This document shows positions 46,481 to 58,074 of a stretch of 64,000 nucleotides of DNA, one piece after another. Below the pieces are notes generated by a model. The model had not been told where the DNA came from. It made no database searches and worked only from the letters and a program-made list of their open reading frames with translations. The stretch comes from Azospirillum ramasamyi (GTDB lineage: Bacteria; Pseudomonadota; Alphaproteobacteria; Azospirillales; Azospirillaceae). The stretch covers positions 1,064,978-1,128,977 of the forward strand of contig NZ_CP029829.1 in NCBI RefSeq assembly GCF_003233655.1, in the 5' to 3' direction. The position numbers and the translations under genes are program-made. Each line of letters starts with the position of its first letter. Positions within the stretch are counted from its first letter, which is position 1.

Positions 46481-47677
46481 GAAGCGCTGCCCGCCGCGCC
46501 GGGTAGAGGCCGAAGAAGACGCCGATCAATCCGCTGACCACCACCGCCAGCACCACCGAATCGATCTGGATCAGCGTCGGCCAGCCGGCAAGGGCAGCCA
46601 CCCCCATTGCCGTCGCGATCCCCAGCGCCACCCCCACCGTGGCGCCGATCAGGGACAGGGTGGTCGATTCGATCAGGAACTGGACCAGGATGTCGCGCCG
46701 CCGCGCCCCGATGGCGAGCCGCAGCCCGATCTCCCGCGTGCGCTCGGTCACCGACACCAGCATGATGTTCATGATCCCGATCCCGCCGACCAGCAGCGAC
46801 ACCGCCGCCACCGCCGCCAGCAGGAAGGACAGGGCGCGCGACGAGGCGTCGCGGGTCGCCGACACCTCCGACAGGTCGCGCATCCAGAAATCGTCGTCCT
46901 GACCGGGGATCAGCCGGTGACGCTGGCGCAGCAGGTCGCGGATCTGGGCCTGCGCCTTCGCCATGTCGGCGCCGTCCCGCATCTTCACCACCATGGTGTG
47001 GATGAAGCGCGGGTTGCTCTTCGCCATGCCCGGAATGTTGCGCTTGGCGGTGGACAGCGGAACGAAGATGACGTCGTCCTGGTCCTGCCCCTGGGTGTTC
47101 TGACCCTTCTCCGCCAGCACGCCGACGACGGTCAGCGGCGTGGAAAAGACGCGGACCGGCTCGCCGATGGGATCGCCGCCGCCGAAGAGGTTGCGCACCA
47201 CCGTCTGGCCCAGCACGACCACCTTGTTGGCCTGCGCCACATCCTCGTCCGACAAGCCCCGGCCGGTCGCCACGGTCCAGTCCCGGGCGTCCATATAGTC
47301 GGGCGTGATGCCGAACAGCACCGTGCCCCAATTCTGGTTTCCGGCGACGATCTGCAGACCCCAGCGCACCGAAGGCGCCGTCACCACGACGCCGGGGATC
47401 TCGGTGAGCACGGCCAGCGCGTCGTCCTCCGTCAGGGTGGATGCGGTGCCGGCGCCCAGCTTCACCCCGCTGCGGACGATGCTGCCCTGCCCCACCATGA
47501 TCAGATTGGTGCCGAGGCTGGCGATCTGGCGCAGCACCTGATCCCTTGCGCCGGCCCCGACCGCGACCATGGCGATCACCGCGGCGACACCGATGACGAT
47601 GCCCAGCATGGTCAGCGCACTGCGCAACGGATTGGCCCGCAGCGAATCGAGCGCCGCGCGCAGGGCATCCCATGCCG

Positions 47678-47681
<4 letters not shown>
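46449..47681 (-). CDS. ABC transporter permease, MacB/FtsX type
   Basis: 410 residues from ATG 47679-47681, overlapping the ATPase stop (ATGA). The layout is one N-terminal helix (MLGIVIGVAAVIAMVAVG), a ~220-residue periplasmic MacB core domain, then three C-terminal helices of the FtsX domain with MNIMLVSVTERTREIGLRLAIGA. With the ATPase and HlyD-like protein it forms a tripartite MacAB-like exporter for macrolides, peptides or envelope molecules. The ATPase is a separate protein here, not fused as in E. coli MacB. Confidence 0.93.
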
Positions 47682-48443
<762 letters not shown>

Positions 48444-48454
<11 letters not shown>

Positions 48455-50090
48455 GGCGCGGTCCCCGGCGGGTGTCGCGATCGGGGGAAAGGATGGCGGT
48501 GATGACCTCCTGCCCGGCGCGCAACTCACCTGACACGACTTCGGTAAAGCTGCCATCACCGATGCCGAGTCGGACCGGCACGCCGACCGGGCTGCCGTTG
48601 CCGGGACCGGGCACCCAGACGGTGCGCATCGCCTCCGCCGCCAGGCCGGGCTCCACCAGCGCATCGAAGCGCTCACGCTGCGCCGGCTCCAGCAGTGCGG
48701 CCATCCGTTCCAGGGTCGCCGACCTGATGGCGTTCGCCTCGACCCGGCGGCGCTCGGGATCACCGCCTTCGGCGTCCAGCGCGGTGAAACGCTCGCGCGC
48801 CTCGGCGACCAGGGCGGAGATGTCGCGGCGCTTGCCCTCGTCCAGCTTCAGCCCGTCCATCACCCGCTTGGCCGAGGCCTCCAGAGCCGCGGCGCCGCGG
48901 CCGCCGTTCGGGCCGCCGGTGGTGGAGGCCGGCGCCTCACCCGGCAACTCGGCGCCCGGCGGGCGAAAGCGCAGGGCGGCGTTGGGCAGCTTCACCGCCG
49001 AGGGACGCTCGTCCACCGTGATGCGCAGGTTGGCGGTCATGCCCGGCAACAGCCGCAAATCCGGGTTCTCGACGGTGATGACGACGATGTAGGTGACGAC
49101 GGTCAGATCCTCCTTCGGCGCCAGCCGCACCTGGGCCACCCGGCCGGTGAAGCTGTCGCCGGGGAAGGCGTTCACGGTGAAGCGCACCGGCATGCCTTCG
49201 CGCACCCGGCCGATGTCGGCCTCGTCGATGTTGGCCAGCACCTCCATCTGCCGCAGATCCTGGGCGATGGTGAACAGGGTGGGAGCGGACAGGCTGGCCG
49301 CCACGGTTTGTCCGGTGCTGACCGCGCGGTTCACCACCACCCCGTCGATGGGGGAGCGGATGACGGAGCGGTTCAGGTCGACGCGGACCAATTGCAGGGC
49401 GGCCTCGCGCTGGGCCACCTGGGCGCGGGCGACCTCCACCTGGGCGGCGGCGACGGCGAGCGAGGCGTTGGCGGAGGATTCCGCCGCCTCGGCCTGCCGC
49501 TTCTGCGCACGGGCGGCGACCAGCTGGGCCTGGGCGCTGTGAGCGGCGGTTTCCGCCTTTTCGAGGTCTGTTGCGGCCACCACCCCGCGGCCCTGCAGGT
49601 CGCGCCGGCGCCGCAGATCCCGCTCCGCATCGCGCTGGGCAAGGTCGGCACGCAGGATCTGGGCGTCGGCATTGGCGACGCTGGCTTGGGCGCTGGCGAG
49701 GTCGGCCTGCGCCTTGTCATGCAAGGCCTGTTGTTGGATGAGCCCCGCCTTGGCGGAATCGACGTCGGCGCCGGCCTGGGCCAGCCTTGCGGCGAGCTGG
49801 TCGCCGTTCAGGCGGGCGAGGATCTGGCCGCTGGTGACGCGGCTGTTGAAATCGGCGTAGAGCTCGGCGATCTGGCCGGAGAGCTGCGAGCTGACCTCCA
49901 CTGTCACCAGGGCGCTCATGGTGCCGGTGGCGGTGATGGCGCTGACCAGGGGGCCCTGTTCGACCCGGGCCAGCCGGTAGGACGGTCCCGGCTCGGCGCG
50001 CGCAAGCATGACATAAGCGGACAGGCCGGCCGCGGCGCAGAGCGCCACCCCGACCATGATCACCGCCCGCCTGCCCGCTCCACTCGCCAT
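48444..50090 (-). CDS. HlyD/MacA-family periplasmic adaptor with helical insert
   Basis: 548 residues from ATG 50088-50090 (GGAGGG 5 nt upstream). A signal anchor (MVGVALCAAAGLSAYVMLA) is followed by a lipoyl half-domain, a long coiled-coil hairpin (residues ~85-230), and the barrel with VIRSPIDGVVVNRAVSTGQTV. A membrane-proximal domain follows. Residues ~375-490 form an extra Arg/Glu-rich helical insert rarely found in MacA, resembling the helical domains of periplasmic sensor proteins. It is the first gene of the adaptor-ATPase-permease operon. Confidence 0.9.
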
Positions 50091-50254
50091 GCATGCCCTC
50101 CGCGCCGCACCCCGCCCGATCAATCTGGGGGGAGTTTAAGCGAAAGCCATGGGCGGGGACCGTCTTTCCGCATAAAGCGGACTGCAATCCGCCTTGGACC
50201 GCGACGGCGGCCCCGGCCGCTCATGCGGCCGAAGCCCGACTGGCGAATGAGGTC

Positions 50255-50284
50255 ATAGAAATCTAAAGCGAATGCAAATTCGCT
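50255..50284 (-). terminator. terminator of the DUF192 gene
   Basis: AGCGAAT-TTGC-ATTCGCT stem on the minus strand directly after the stop, then TTTAGATTT. Confidence 0.65.
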
Positions 50285-50755
50285 CTAGGGCTTCGCGATG
50301 TCGGGCGACACCACGCGGTCGCCGGGACGGATGCCCAAGCGCGCAGCCATGCCGCCATTCAACTCCAGGATGGCCTTGACCGGGCCGTCGGAACTGACGG
50401 AGTCCAGCGATCCCGGCACCGCGCGCTCGTGGATGTTCACGATGCGGCCGTCGGAGGCGATGAACAGCATGTCCAGCGGGATCAGGGTGTTCTTCATCCA
50501 GAAGCTGGCCGGCTGCTCACGGTCGTAGACGAACAGCATTCCGGCGTCGGCCGGCATCGATTGGCGGAACATCAGGCCCTGTGCCTGCTGGCCCGGGGTC
50601 AGGGCCAATTCGACGTTGAAGCGGAACTTGCCGCCGCCCGCCGTCTCGACGGTCAGCTTGGACTTCTGGAAGGTCTCCAGAGCCGCCGCCGGAAGGGCGG
50701 CCACCAGCAGCAGGAGCGCCATGACGGCACCCCGAAAACCCCGACCGAACATCAT
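50285..50755 (-). CDS. DUF192 family exported protein
   Basis: 156 residues with a signal peptide (MALLLLVAALPAAALE region). The DUF192 domain contains VELALTPGQQAQGLMFRQSM, GMLFVYDREQPASFWMKNTLIPLDMLFI (split) and the C-terminal GMAARLGIRPGDRVV. These proteins are widespread and of unknown biochemical role; most are periplasmic or membrane-bound. It lies 79 nt after the kdsA stop on the same strand and may be cotranscribed. Confidence 0.9.
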   Translation of the reverse strand: MMFGRGFRGAVMALLLLVAALPAAALETFQKSKLTVETAGGGKFRFNVELALTPGQQAQGLMFRQSMPADAGMLFVYDREQPASFWMKNTLIPLDMLFIASDGRIVNIHERAVPGSLDSVSSDGPVKAILELNGGMAARLGIRPGDRVVSPDIAKP

Positions 50756-50834
50756 GCACGTTCCCTCATGCTCGCCCGCGAAGGTCTGAAGCGGAAGAGG
50801 CGCCAGTCAACCACGACGCCCCTTCCCTGCCAAA

Positions 50835-51662
50835 CTAAGACTTCGCCAGACGGTCGAAGGCCTGCAGCTTCGCCAGAAGTGCCGGCATGTCCTTCAACGG
50901 GACCATGTTGGGGCCGTCGCTGGGCGCGCAGTCCGGGTTCTCGTGCGTCTCCATGAAGACGGCGGCGACGCCGACCGCGATGGCCGCACGCGCCAGCACC
51001 GGCACGAATTCGCGCTGCCCGCCCGAGGTGGTGCCCTGCCCGCCGGGCTGCTGGACGGAGTGGGTGGCGTCGAACACCACCGGGAAGCCGGTTTCGGCCA
51101 TGATCGGCAGGGCGCGCATGTCCGACACCAGCGTGTTGTAGCCGAAGCTGACGCCGCGCTCGCACAGCAGCACGCGCTCGTTGCCGGAGGCGACCAGCTT
51201 GGCGGCGACATTCTTCATGTCCCACGGCGCCAGGAACTGGCCCTTCTTGACGTTCACCGCCCGGCCGGTCACCGCGGCGGCGATCAGCAGGTCGGTCTGG
51301 CGGCAGAGGAAGGCCGGGATCTGCAGCACGTCCACCGTCTCGGCGACGGGGGCGCACTGGGTCGATTCATGCACGTCGGTGATGACGGGGCAGCCGAAGC
51401 GCTCGCGGATTTCCGCGAAGATCGGCAGGGCCTTGTCCATGCCCAGGCCGCGCGCGGTGGTGATGGAGGTGCGGTTGGCCTTGTCGAAGCTCGACTTGTA
51501 GATCAGCCCCATGCCCAGCGCCCTGGTCATCTCCACCAGCGCGGACGCGGTCTCCAGCGCATGGTCGCGGCTCTCCATCTGGCAGGGGCCGGCGATCAGG
51601 ACGAAGGGGCGGTCGTTGGCAATGGTCAGGTCGCCGATCTGGACGGCGCGCGGCGTGGTCAT
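50835..51662 (-). CDS. kdsA: 3-deoxy-8-phosphooctulonate synthase (KDO-8-P synthase)
   Basis: 275 residues from ATG 51660-51662. It condenses PEP and arabinose-5-phosphate for lipopolysaccharide KDO. Motifs: [19 protein letters not shown] (PEP site), [23 protein letters not shown] and [12 protein letters not shown]. The second half has [16 protein letters not shown]. The loop [18 protein letters not shown] has Asn in the position that separates metal-independent from metal-dependent enzymes, suggesting the metal-independent class. It lies in the conserved tpiA-secG-pyrG-kdsA neighbourhood. Confidence 0.96.
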   Translation of the reverse strand: MTTPRAVQIGDLTIANDRPFVLIAGPCQMESRDHALETASALVEMTRALGMGLIYKSSFDKANRTSITTARGLGMDKALPIFAEIRERFGCPVITDVHESTQCAPVAETVDVLQIPAFLCRQTDLLIAAAVTGRAVNVKKGQFLAPWDMKNVAAKLVASGNERVLLCERGVSFGYNTLVSDMRALPIMAETGFPVVFDATHSVQQPGGQGTTSGGQREFVPVLARAAIAVGVAAVFMETHENPDCAPSDGPNMVPLKDMPALLAKLQAFDRLAKS

Positions 51663-51786
51663 CGGAGTGCTCCAAAACGAAAACGGGCGAATCGGCGCCC
51701 GTGGGCCTTTGCATCCCATTAAATGGAGGGATGGTCAATGGCGGGCGGCACCTCGGGCTGCAAGCCACTCAGCCGCCCGCCGAATG

Positions 51787-51828
51787 GCCCCCTAACCTTC
51801 CCCGCCGAGGGGGAGTTTAGGGGGCCGG
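51787..51828. repeat. palindrome between kdsA and dienelactone hydrolase
   Basis: GGCCCCCTAA pairs with TTTAGGGGGCC, with an inner CTTCCCC / GGGGGAG stem. It is C/T-rich like other dispersed palindromes here and may stop the hydrolase transcript on the minus strand. Confidence 0.5.
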
Positions 51829-51849
51829 GACATTCAGGAAGCTATCGCC

Positions 51850-52545
51850 TCACCCCAGATGCGTCCGGAAGAACTCCACCGTCAGGCGGTTCGCCTCTTC
51901 GGCCGCATCCGCGTCGTAATGCTCGCCGCCCAGCCGGGCGAAGGCGTGGTCCATGCCGGGATAGACCTTGGCGGTCACCCACTTGTTGTCCTTCACCCCG
52001 GCCAGCAGGGCGTCGCGCTTGTCAGGGCTGGAGAACTTGTCCTTCTCGGCGATATGCAGAAGCAGCGGTTTGCCGATCTTGCCGGCCTCGCCCAGCAGCC
52101 CTTCCAGCCCGACGCCGTAATAGCCGACATTGGCGTCCGAATCCGACCGCTCCGCCATCAGGAAGGCCAGCCGGCCGCCCAGGCAATAGCCGACGCTGCC
52201 GGCCTTGCCGGTGCAGCCCTTCTGTCCCCGCACCCAGGCGAGCGTTGCCTTCAGATCCTCGACGGCCTTGTCCTGGTCCATGCCGTTCATCAGGGCGAAA
52301 GCCTGGTTCCACTCGGCTTCGGTCTTGTCGGTCAACTGTACGTCCGGCTGCTGGCGCCAGAACAGGTCGGGGCACACCGCGAGGAAGCCCTGCGAGGCGT
52401 ACCAGTCGCACAACTCGCGCATCACCGCGTTGACGCCGAAGATCTCCTGGATCACCACCAGCCCGCCGGCCGGAGTAACCTTGGGCTCGGCGGCATAAGC
52501 CGAGAAGCGGCCGCCATCGGCGGCATCGATCATCACCTCGGACAT
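51850..52545 (-). CDS. dienelactone hydrolase family protein
   Basis: 231 residues from ATG 52543-52545 with GGGAGGAT about 8 nt upstream. Its catalytic triad is Cys in VGYCLGGRLAF, Asp in HIAEKDKFS and His in YPGMDHAFAR, the classic Cys-Asp-His set. The family hydrolyses dienelactone in the chloroaromatic pathway, but most chromosomal copies act on unknown esters. No aromatic-degradation genes are nearby. It sits between kdsA and pyrG on the same strand, interrupting the usual order. Confidence 0.9.
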   Translation of the reverse strand: MSEVMIDAADGGRFSAYAAEPKVTPAGGLVVIQEIFGVNAVMRELCDWYASQGFLAVCPDLFWRQQPDVQLTDKTEAEWNQAFALMNGMDQDKAVEDLKATLAWVRGQKGCTGKAGSVGYCLGGRLAFLMAERSDSDANVGYYGVGLEGLLGEAGKIGKPLLLHIAEKDKFSSPDKRDALLAGVKDNKWVTAKVYPGMDHAFARLGGEHYDADAAEEANRLTVEFFRTHLG

Positions 52546-52703
52546 GGCGTTCTTATCCTCCCGTTGCCAATCCGACCCTGATATGGAGCGGACTCGGCTC
52601 CGGTCACCCCGCCTTTCGTCAGAACCCGACGCCGACGGCGACGAAACCGTCATGCTCGCGGCAGTTCTCGCCGCCTGAATGCGTAGGATAACGGACATGG
52701 AAA

Positions 52704-52728
52704 CGCCCCGCCTTTTGGGGGCGGGGCG
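52704..52728. terminator. hairpin in the pyrG-hydrolase gap
   Basis: CGCCCCGCC / GGCGGGGCG, a 9-bp perfect stem with a TTTTGGG loop. A larger imperfect hairpin (about 52767-52825) lies between it and the pyrG stop. Together they probably end pyrG transcription; neither has a strong T-tract. Confidence 0.5.
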
Positions 52729-52843
52729 GTATTCAAGTGCAAAATCCCAAACGTCGCCGCTTCTTCCCCGACCCTCCCGCGCTCTCGGCCGGCAAAAGGC
52801 CGGTCCGTATCTTGGGGAGGGTCAGGGAGGGGCAGATACGTCC

Positions 52844-54652
<1,809 letters not shown>

Positions 54653-54690
54653 TCGCCGCCGAGACATGGCGTCGCGAACGTCGGCCCTCA

Positions 54691-54722
54691 AAAGAAAGAG
54701 GCGGCTTCGGGGAGGCCGCCTC
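54691..54722 (-). terminator. terminator of secG
   Basis: Minus strand: GAGGCGGC / GCCGCCTC 8-bp stem followed by TTTCTTTT. It ends the secG message 40 nt after its stop, so pyrG needs its own promoter. Confidence 0.85.
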
Positions 54723-54761
54723 GCTGTTCGCTCGTACCCGTGCGCTGCTGGGATGGACCCT

Positions 54762-55118
54762 TTACTGGGCCACCGGCGGCGCGGGTTGGGCCGGAGCGGC
54801 AGGCTGCGCCGGGGCGGCCGGAGCGTTCGACTGCGACGGAGCCGCGGGAGCGGGAGCCGTCGGCAGGCTGTCGATGATCGACGTCGGGCGGGAATGCCCG
54901 CCGGCCAGGATCGCCAGCAAGATGCTGGTGGCGAAGAAGCAGGCCGCCAGGATGGCGGTGGTCCGCGTCAGCAGATTGGCCGTTCCACGGGTGCTCATCA
55001 TGCCGCCCATGGTGCCGCCGCCGATACCGAGCCCGCCGCCTTCCGACCGCTGGATCAGGATCACGCCGACCAGTCCGATGGCGATCAGCAGGTGAATTAC
55101 CAGAATCACCGATTCCAT
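54762..55118 (-). CDS. secG: preprotein translocase subunit SecG
   Basis: 118 residues from ATG 55116-55118. Two membrane helices are visible (SVILVIHLLIAIGLVGVILI and ILAACFFATSILLAILAG) flanking the cytoplasmic loop QRSEGGGLGIGGG and a GTANLLTRTT segment, the SecG signature. The C-terminus is a long Ala/Pro/Gln tail, usual in alphaproteobacteria. It is part of the SecYEG channel at the inner membrane. The gene lies between tpiA and pyrG, a conserved order. Confidence 0.95.
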   Translation of the reverse strand: MESVILVIHLLIAIGLVGVILIQRSEGGGLGIGGGTMGGMMSTRGTANLLTRTTAILAACFFATSILLAILAGGHSRPTSIIDSLPTAPAPAAPSQSNAPAAPAQPAAPAQPAPPVAQ

Positions 55119-55139
55119 GCGATGCTCACCCCACACCCA

Positions 55140-55191
55140 TCCCAAAAATCGAATAGCGCGCCACAGGCCGTCTTATGGGCCCGTGGCGCGC
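55140..55191 (-). terminator. hairpin after tpiA
   Basis: GCGCGCCAC (55156-55164) pairs with GTGGCGCGC (55183-55191); downstream on the minus strand comes GATTTTTGGG. It probably ends or attenuates the tpiA transcript before secG. Confidence 0.55.
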
Positions 55192-55305
55192 GCCCATTGT
55201 TTGTACCGCGGAGCCGCGCGATATGCCAGCGCCAAAATACCTAGGCCGTATCCTTTGGCGGCATGGCTGGCACCGTATGGTGCCATGTCGCATGCGACCG
55301 GGGTA

Positions 55306-56061
55306 TCAGCGGCAGGCGGTGGCGATGGCCCAGAAGTCGTCGGCCTTCAGCGACGCGCCGCCGACCAGCGCGCCGTCGACATTGTCCACCGCCATCAACT
55401 CCGCCGCGTTGCCCGGCTTGACCGAGCCGCCGTAGAGGATGCGCACCTTGTCCGGATCGGCGATCTTGCCGGCCAGCTCGGCCCGGATATGGGCATGCAT
55501 GGCCTTCACGTCGTCCGGAGTCGCGGTCTTGCCGGTGCCGATGGCCCAGACCGGCTCATAGGCGATGACGGTGTTCCCGGCATTCGCACCGGCGGGGATG
55601 GAACCGGCGAGCTGGCCCAACACCACGGCGTTCGCCTGGCCGGAATCGCGCTGCGCCTCGGTCTCGCCGACGCAGATGATGGCGACCAGACCCTCCTTAT
55701 GGGCGGCGGCGGCCTTGGCGTTGACCACGGCGTCGCTCTCGCCATGGTCGGCTCGGCGCTCGGAATGGCCGAGGATGACGAAGCGGCAGCCGGCGTCCTT
55801 CAGCATGGTCGGGGCCACGTCGCCGGTGTGGGCGCCGGAGGTCTTCGGCGCGCAATCCTGGCCGCCCAGCGCCAGCGGGCTGTCGGCGATCGCCTCCCCC
55901 ACCGGGAACAGCAACGGGAAGGGCGGGCAGACCAGCATGTCGAAGGCGACCGGTCCGGCGCCCTTCAGCCGCCCGGCGAGGTCGGAGGCGAGTTCCAGCC
56001 CGTCGGCCTTCAACCCGTTCATCTTCCAGTTTCCGGCGATCAGCTTCCGGCGTGCGGTCAT
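55306..56061 (-). CDS. tpiA: triosephosphate isomerase
   Basis: 251 residues. It interconverts dihydroxyacetone phosphate and glyceraldehyde-3-phosphate. The motifs [10 protein letters not shown] (Asn, Lys), [10 protein letters not shown] (catalytic His), [11 protein letters not shown] (catalytic Glu) and [11 protein letters not shown] (phosphate loop) are all intact. It is the first gene of the minus-strand series tpiA, secG, pyrG. Confidence 0.97.
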   Translation of the reverse strand: MTARRKLIAGNWKMNGLKADGLELASDLAGRLKGAGPVAFDMLVCPPFPLLFPVGEAIADSPLALGGQDCAPKTSGAHTGDVAPTMLKDAGCRFVILGHSERRADHGESDAVVNAKAAAAHKEGLVAIICVGETEAQRDSGQANAVVLGQLAGSIPAGANAGNTVIAYEPVWAIGTGKTATPDDVKAMHAHIRAELAGKIADPDKVRILYGGSVKPGNAAELMAVDNVDGALVGGASLKADDFWAIATACR

Positions 56062-56375
56062 GGTCGTTTCCTTCTTGTCTCGGCTTTATATGGGAGCTTG
56101 TGGAACGTTCTTGGCCTCTCGTGACCACAGCCCATAGCAAGCCTGCCGCCGAATTTCCACCCGCCCGACCGGCGCATCCGCCCGCGCTGGCCTTAAGGGA
56201 CATCGTGTGGCATCCCGCCTATGCCCTGCACACCGATCTGCAGCCGCATCGGCAACTCCCGAGCGGCGGAGGAAAAGCCGCTTTCGTGAATGAGCTTGTT
56301 CTTGTAACCGGACGTACGATTGTTTATGTCTGAGCCGCTGTCCTAATTAGAATAAATCGAACCAACCGCGTCGCC
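56062..56375. other. 314-bp divergent region between tpiA and the MarR gene
   Basis: No gene is seen. Close to the MarR start a perfect CTAATTAG palindrome (56343-56350) lies in an A/T-rich patch, a plausible autoregulatory MarR site. TTGTAA at 56304-56309 with TATGTC 17 nt further is a weak promoter candidate for marR. Confidence 0.4.
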
Positions 56376-56888
56376 ATGGCTGACCTGAAAGCAGGCGTGA
56401 ACCAGCTCTTCCTCCGCGAGGAGGAACTCCGTACGGGAATGGAGCTGCTTTTCTACGCCTATCGCGAATTCACTGCCGAACCGGATGAAATTCTGGCGGA
56501 GATCGGCTTCGGCCGCGCGCACCACCGCGTGATCTATTTCGTCGGCCGCTATCCCAAGATCACCGTTTCGGAACTGCTGGCGATTCTGAAGATCACCAAG
56601 CAGAGCCTTTCGCGCGTGCTGGGCGAACTGGTGCGCCAGGGCTTCATCGACCAGCAGACCGGCGCCCGCGACCGGCGGCAGCGTCTGCTGGAACTGACGG
56701 AAAAGGGCGTGGAGCTGGAGCGGCAACTGTCCGAGACCCAGCGCCAGCGCATCGCCCGCGCCTACCGCATGGCCGGCGCGGAGGCGGTGGAGGGATTCCG
56801 CAAGGTGATGATGGGCATGCTGGACGAGGAGGACCGGGCTAAATTCGCACCGCCCGTTCCCCCTGCCCGTCTTGCCGCGAAACGCTGA
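56376..56888 (+). CDS. MarR-family transcriptional regulator
   Basis: 170 residues starting MADLKAGVNQLFLREEELRTG. The winged helix spans ~55-125: ITVSELLAILKITKQSLSRVLGELVRQGFIDQQ (split) is the recognition helix region, and DRRQRLLELTEKGVELE is the wing signature of the MarR family. Length is slightly above average because of an N-terminal helix and a short basic tail. It probably works as a dimer and may bind the CTAATTAG palindrome upstream. The ligand is unknown. It diverges from tpiA. Confidence 0.93.
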   Translation: MADLKAGVNQLFLREEELRTGMELLFYAYREFTAEPDEILAEIGFGRAHHRVIYFVGRYPKITVSELLAILKITKQSLSRVLGELVRQGFIDQQTGARDRRQRLLELTEKGVELERQLSETQRQRIARAYRMAGAEAVEGFRKVMMGMLDEEDRAKFAPPVPPARLAAKR

Positions 56889-56909
56889 AAACGAAACGCT
56901 GCAACAGCT

Positions 56910-57203
56910 TCAGACGGCGCTCGGCTCCGTCGTCGTTTCCGGCGCCGCCGGTCCGGCTTCCTTGGAACCGGCCTCAGCGGTGCCGGCCTCCGGGGCATTG
57001 ACGTCCGCCGGCTTGTCGGCGGCGGCCTTCGCGTCGTTGGGGGCGCGGCGGCGGAAGCCGCCCTTGCGGTACACCACGTTTTCGGAAGCACCCGGCGGAC
57101 ATTGAACGATGTTGCCGCCCTTCGCCAGGAAGTTGCGGGTCATTTCGGCGAGGTCTTGGGCGTCCAGGTCCCGGGGGTCGTTGGACCTGTGGTCGTAGGC
57201 CAT
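56910..57203 (-). CDS. conserved hypothetical protein with Ala/Pro-rich tail
   Basis: 97 residues. The first ~55 residues (MAYDHRSNDPRDLDAQDLAE, then NFLAKGGNIVQCPPG and YRKGGFRRR) look like a small folded or nucleic-acid-binding basic unit with a single Cys. The rest is a low-complexity Ala/Pro/Glu tail. A ribosome site (AGGAG) precedes the ATG. I do not recognise a named family. It converges on marR and diverges from the response regulator. Confidence 0.7.
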   Translation of the reverse strand: MAYDHRSNDPRDLDAQDLAEMTRNFLAKGGNIVQCPPGASENVVYRKGGFRRRAPNDAKAAADKPADVNAPEAGTAEAGSKEAGPAAPETTTEPSAV

Positions 57204-57372
57204 CGTGATCGCTCCTGTGTCTCTCGGCCCTCAGAGGAGGGCATATGGAGGTTAACACGGAACGAGGACGAAACGGCCAACCGCTTACACGCCTGCCCGC
57301 CATGCGCACCCACGAAGTGTCACGCATGGTGCCGCTATGTCGATTGCGGGGACAGGCGTTATAGTCGGCGCC

Positions 57373-58074
57373 ATGACCGAAGATCAGCCCCACATCCTGG
57401 TCGTCGACGACGACACCCGCCTGCGCGAGCTATTGCGCAAGTACCTCGCCAGCAACGGCTTTCTGGTCAGCACCGCGCGCGACGCCGCGGATGCCCGCGC
57501 GCAGCTGGGCGGGCTGGCCTTCGACCTGCTGGTGCTCGACATCATGATGCCGGGTGAATCCGGGCTGTCGCTCACCGAATCGCTGCGGCGCGAGCGCGAC
57601 CTGCCGATCCTGCTGCTGACCGCCCGCGACGAGCCGGACGACCGGATCGCCGGGCTGGAGGCCGGGGCCGATGACTATCTCGCCAAGCCCTTCAACCCGC
57701 GCGAGCTTCTGCTGCGCATCAACTCCATCCTGCGACGGCAGGCCGCCCGCGCGCCGGAACCGGCGGCTCCGCCCGCCGCCCCGGTGCGGCTCGGCCCCCT
57801 GACCTATCTGCCCGACCGGGACGAGCTGCGCCACGGTGACGAGGTGATCCGCCTGACCACGGCGGAGGCCAGCCTGCTGCGCATCCTCGCCGCCTCCCCC
57901 GGCGTCACCTTCACGCGCGAGGAGCTGACGGAGCGCAGCAAGGTCGCCGGAAACGCCCGTACCGTGGACGTGCAGGTCACCCGCCTGCGCCGCAAGATCG
58001 AGGCCGATCCGCGTGAGCCGCGCTACCTCCACACCGTCCGGGGCGAGGGCTATGTGCTGAGGCCCGATCCTTGA
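57373..58074 (+). CDS. OmpR-family response regulator
   Basis: 233 residues from ATG 57373. The receiver domain has the acidic pocket VVDDD, phosphorylated Asp56 in VLDIMMPGESG, and the conserved Thr and Lys (LLTARD, LAKPFN). The C-terminal winged helix (residues ~140-230) ends RRKIEADPREPRYLHTVRGEGYVLRP, typical OmpR/PhoB. Its stop overlaps the TTG start of the histidine kinase, so the two are made together. Similarity is to OmpR proper (with EnvZ), suggesting an envelope or osmotic stimulus. Confidence 0.94.
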   Translation: MTEDQPHILVVDDDTRLRELLRKYLASNGFLVSTARDAADARAQLGGLAFDLLVLDIMMPGESGLSLTESLRRERDLPILLLTARDEPDDRIAGLEAGADDYLAKPFNPRELLLRINSILRRQAARAPEPAAPPAAPVRLGPLTYLPDRDELRHGDEVIRLTTAEASLLRILAASPGVTFTREELTERSKVAGNARTVDVQVTRLRRKIEADPREPRYLHTVRGEGYVLRPDP

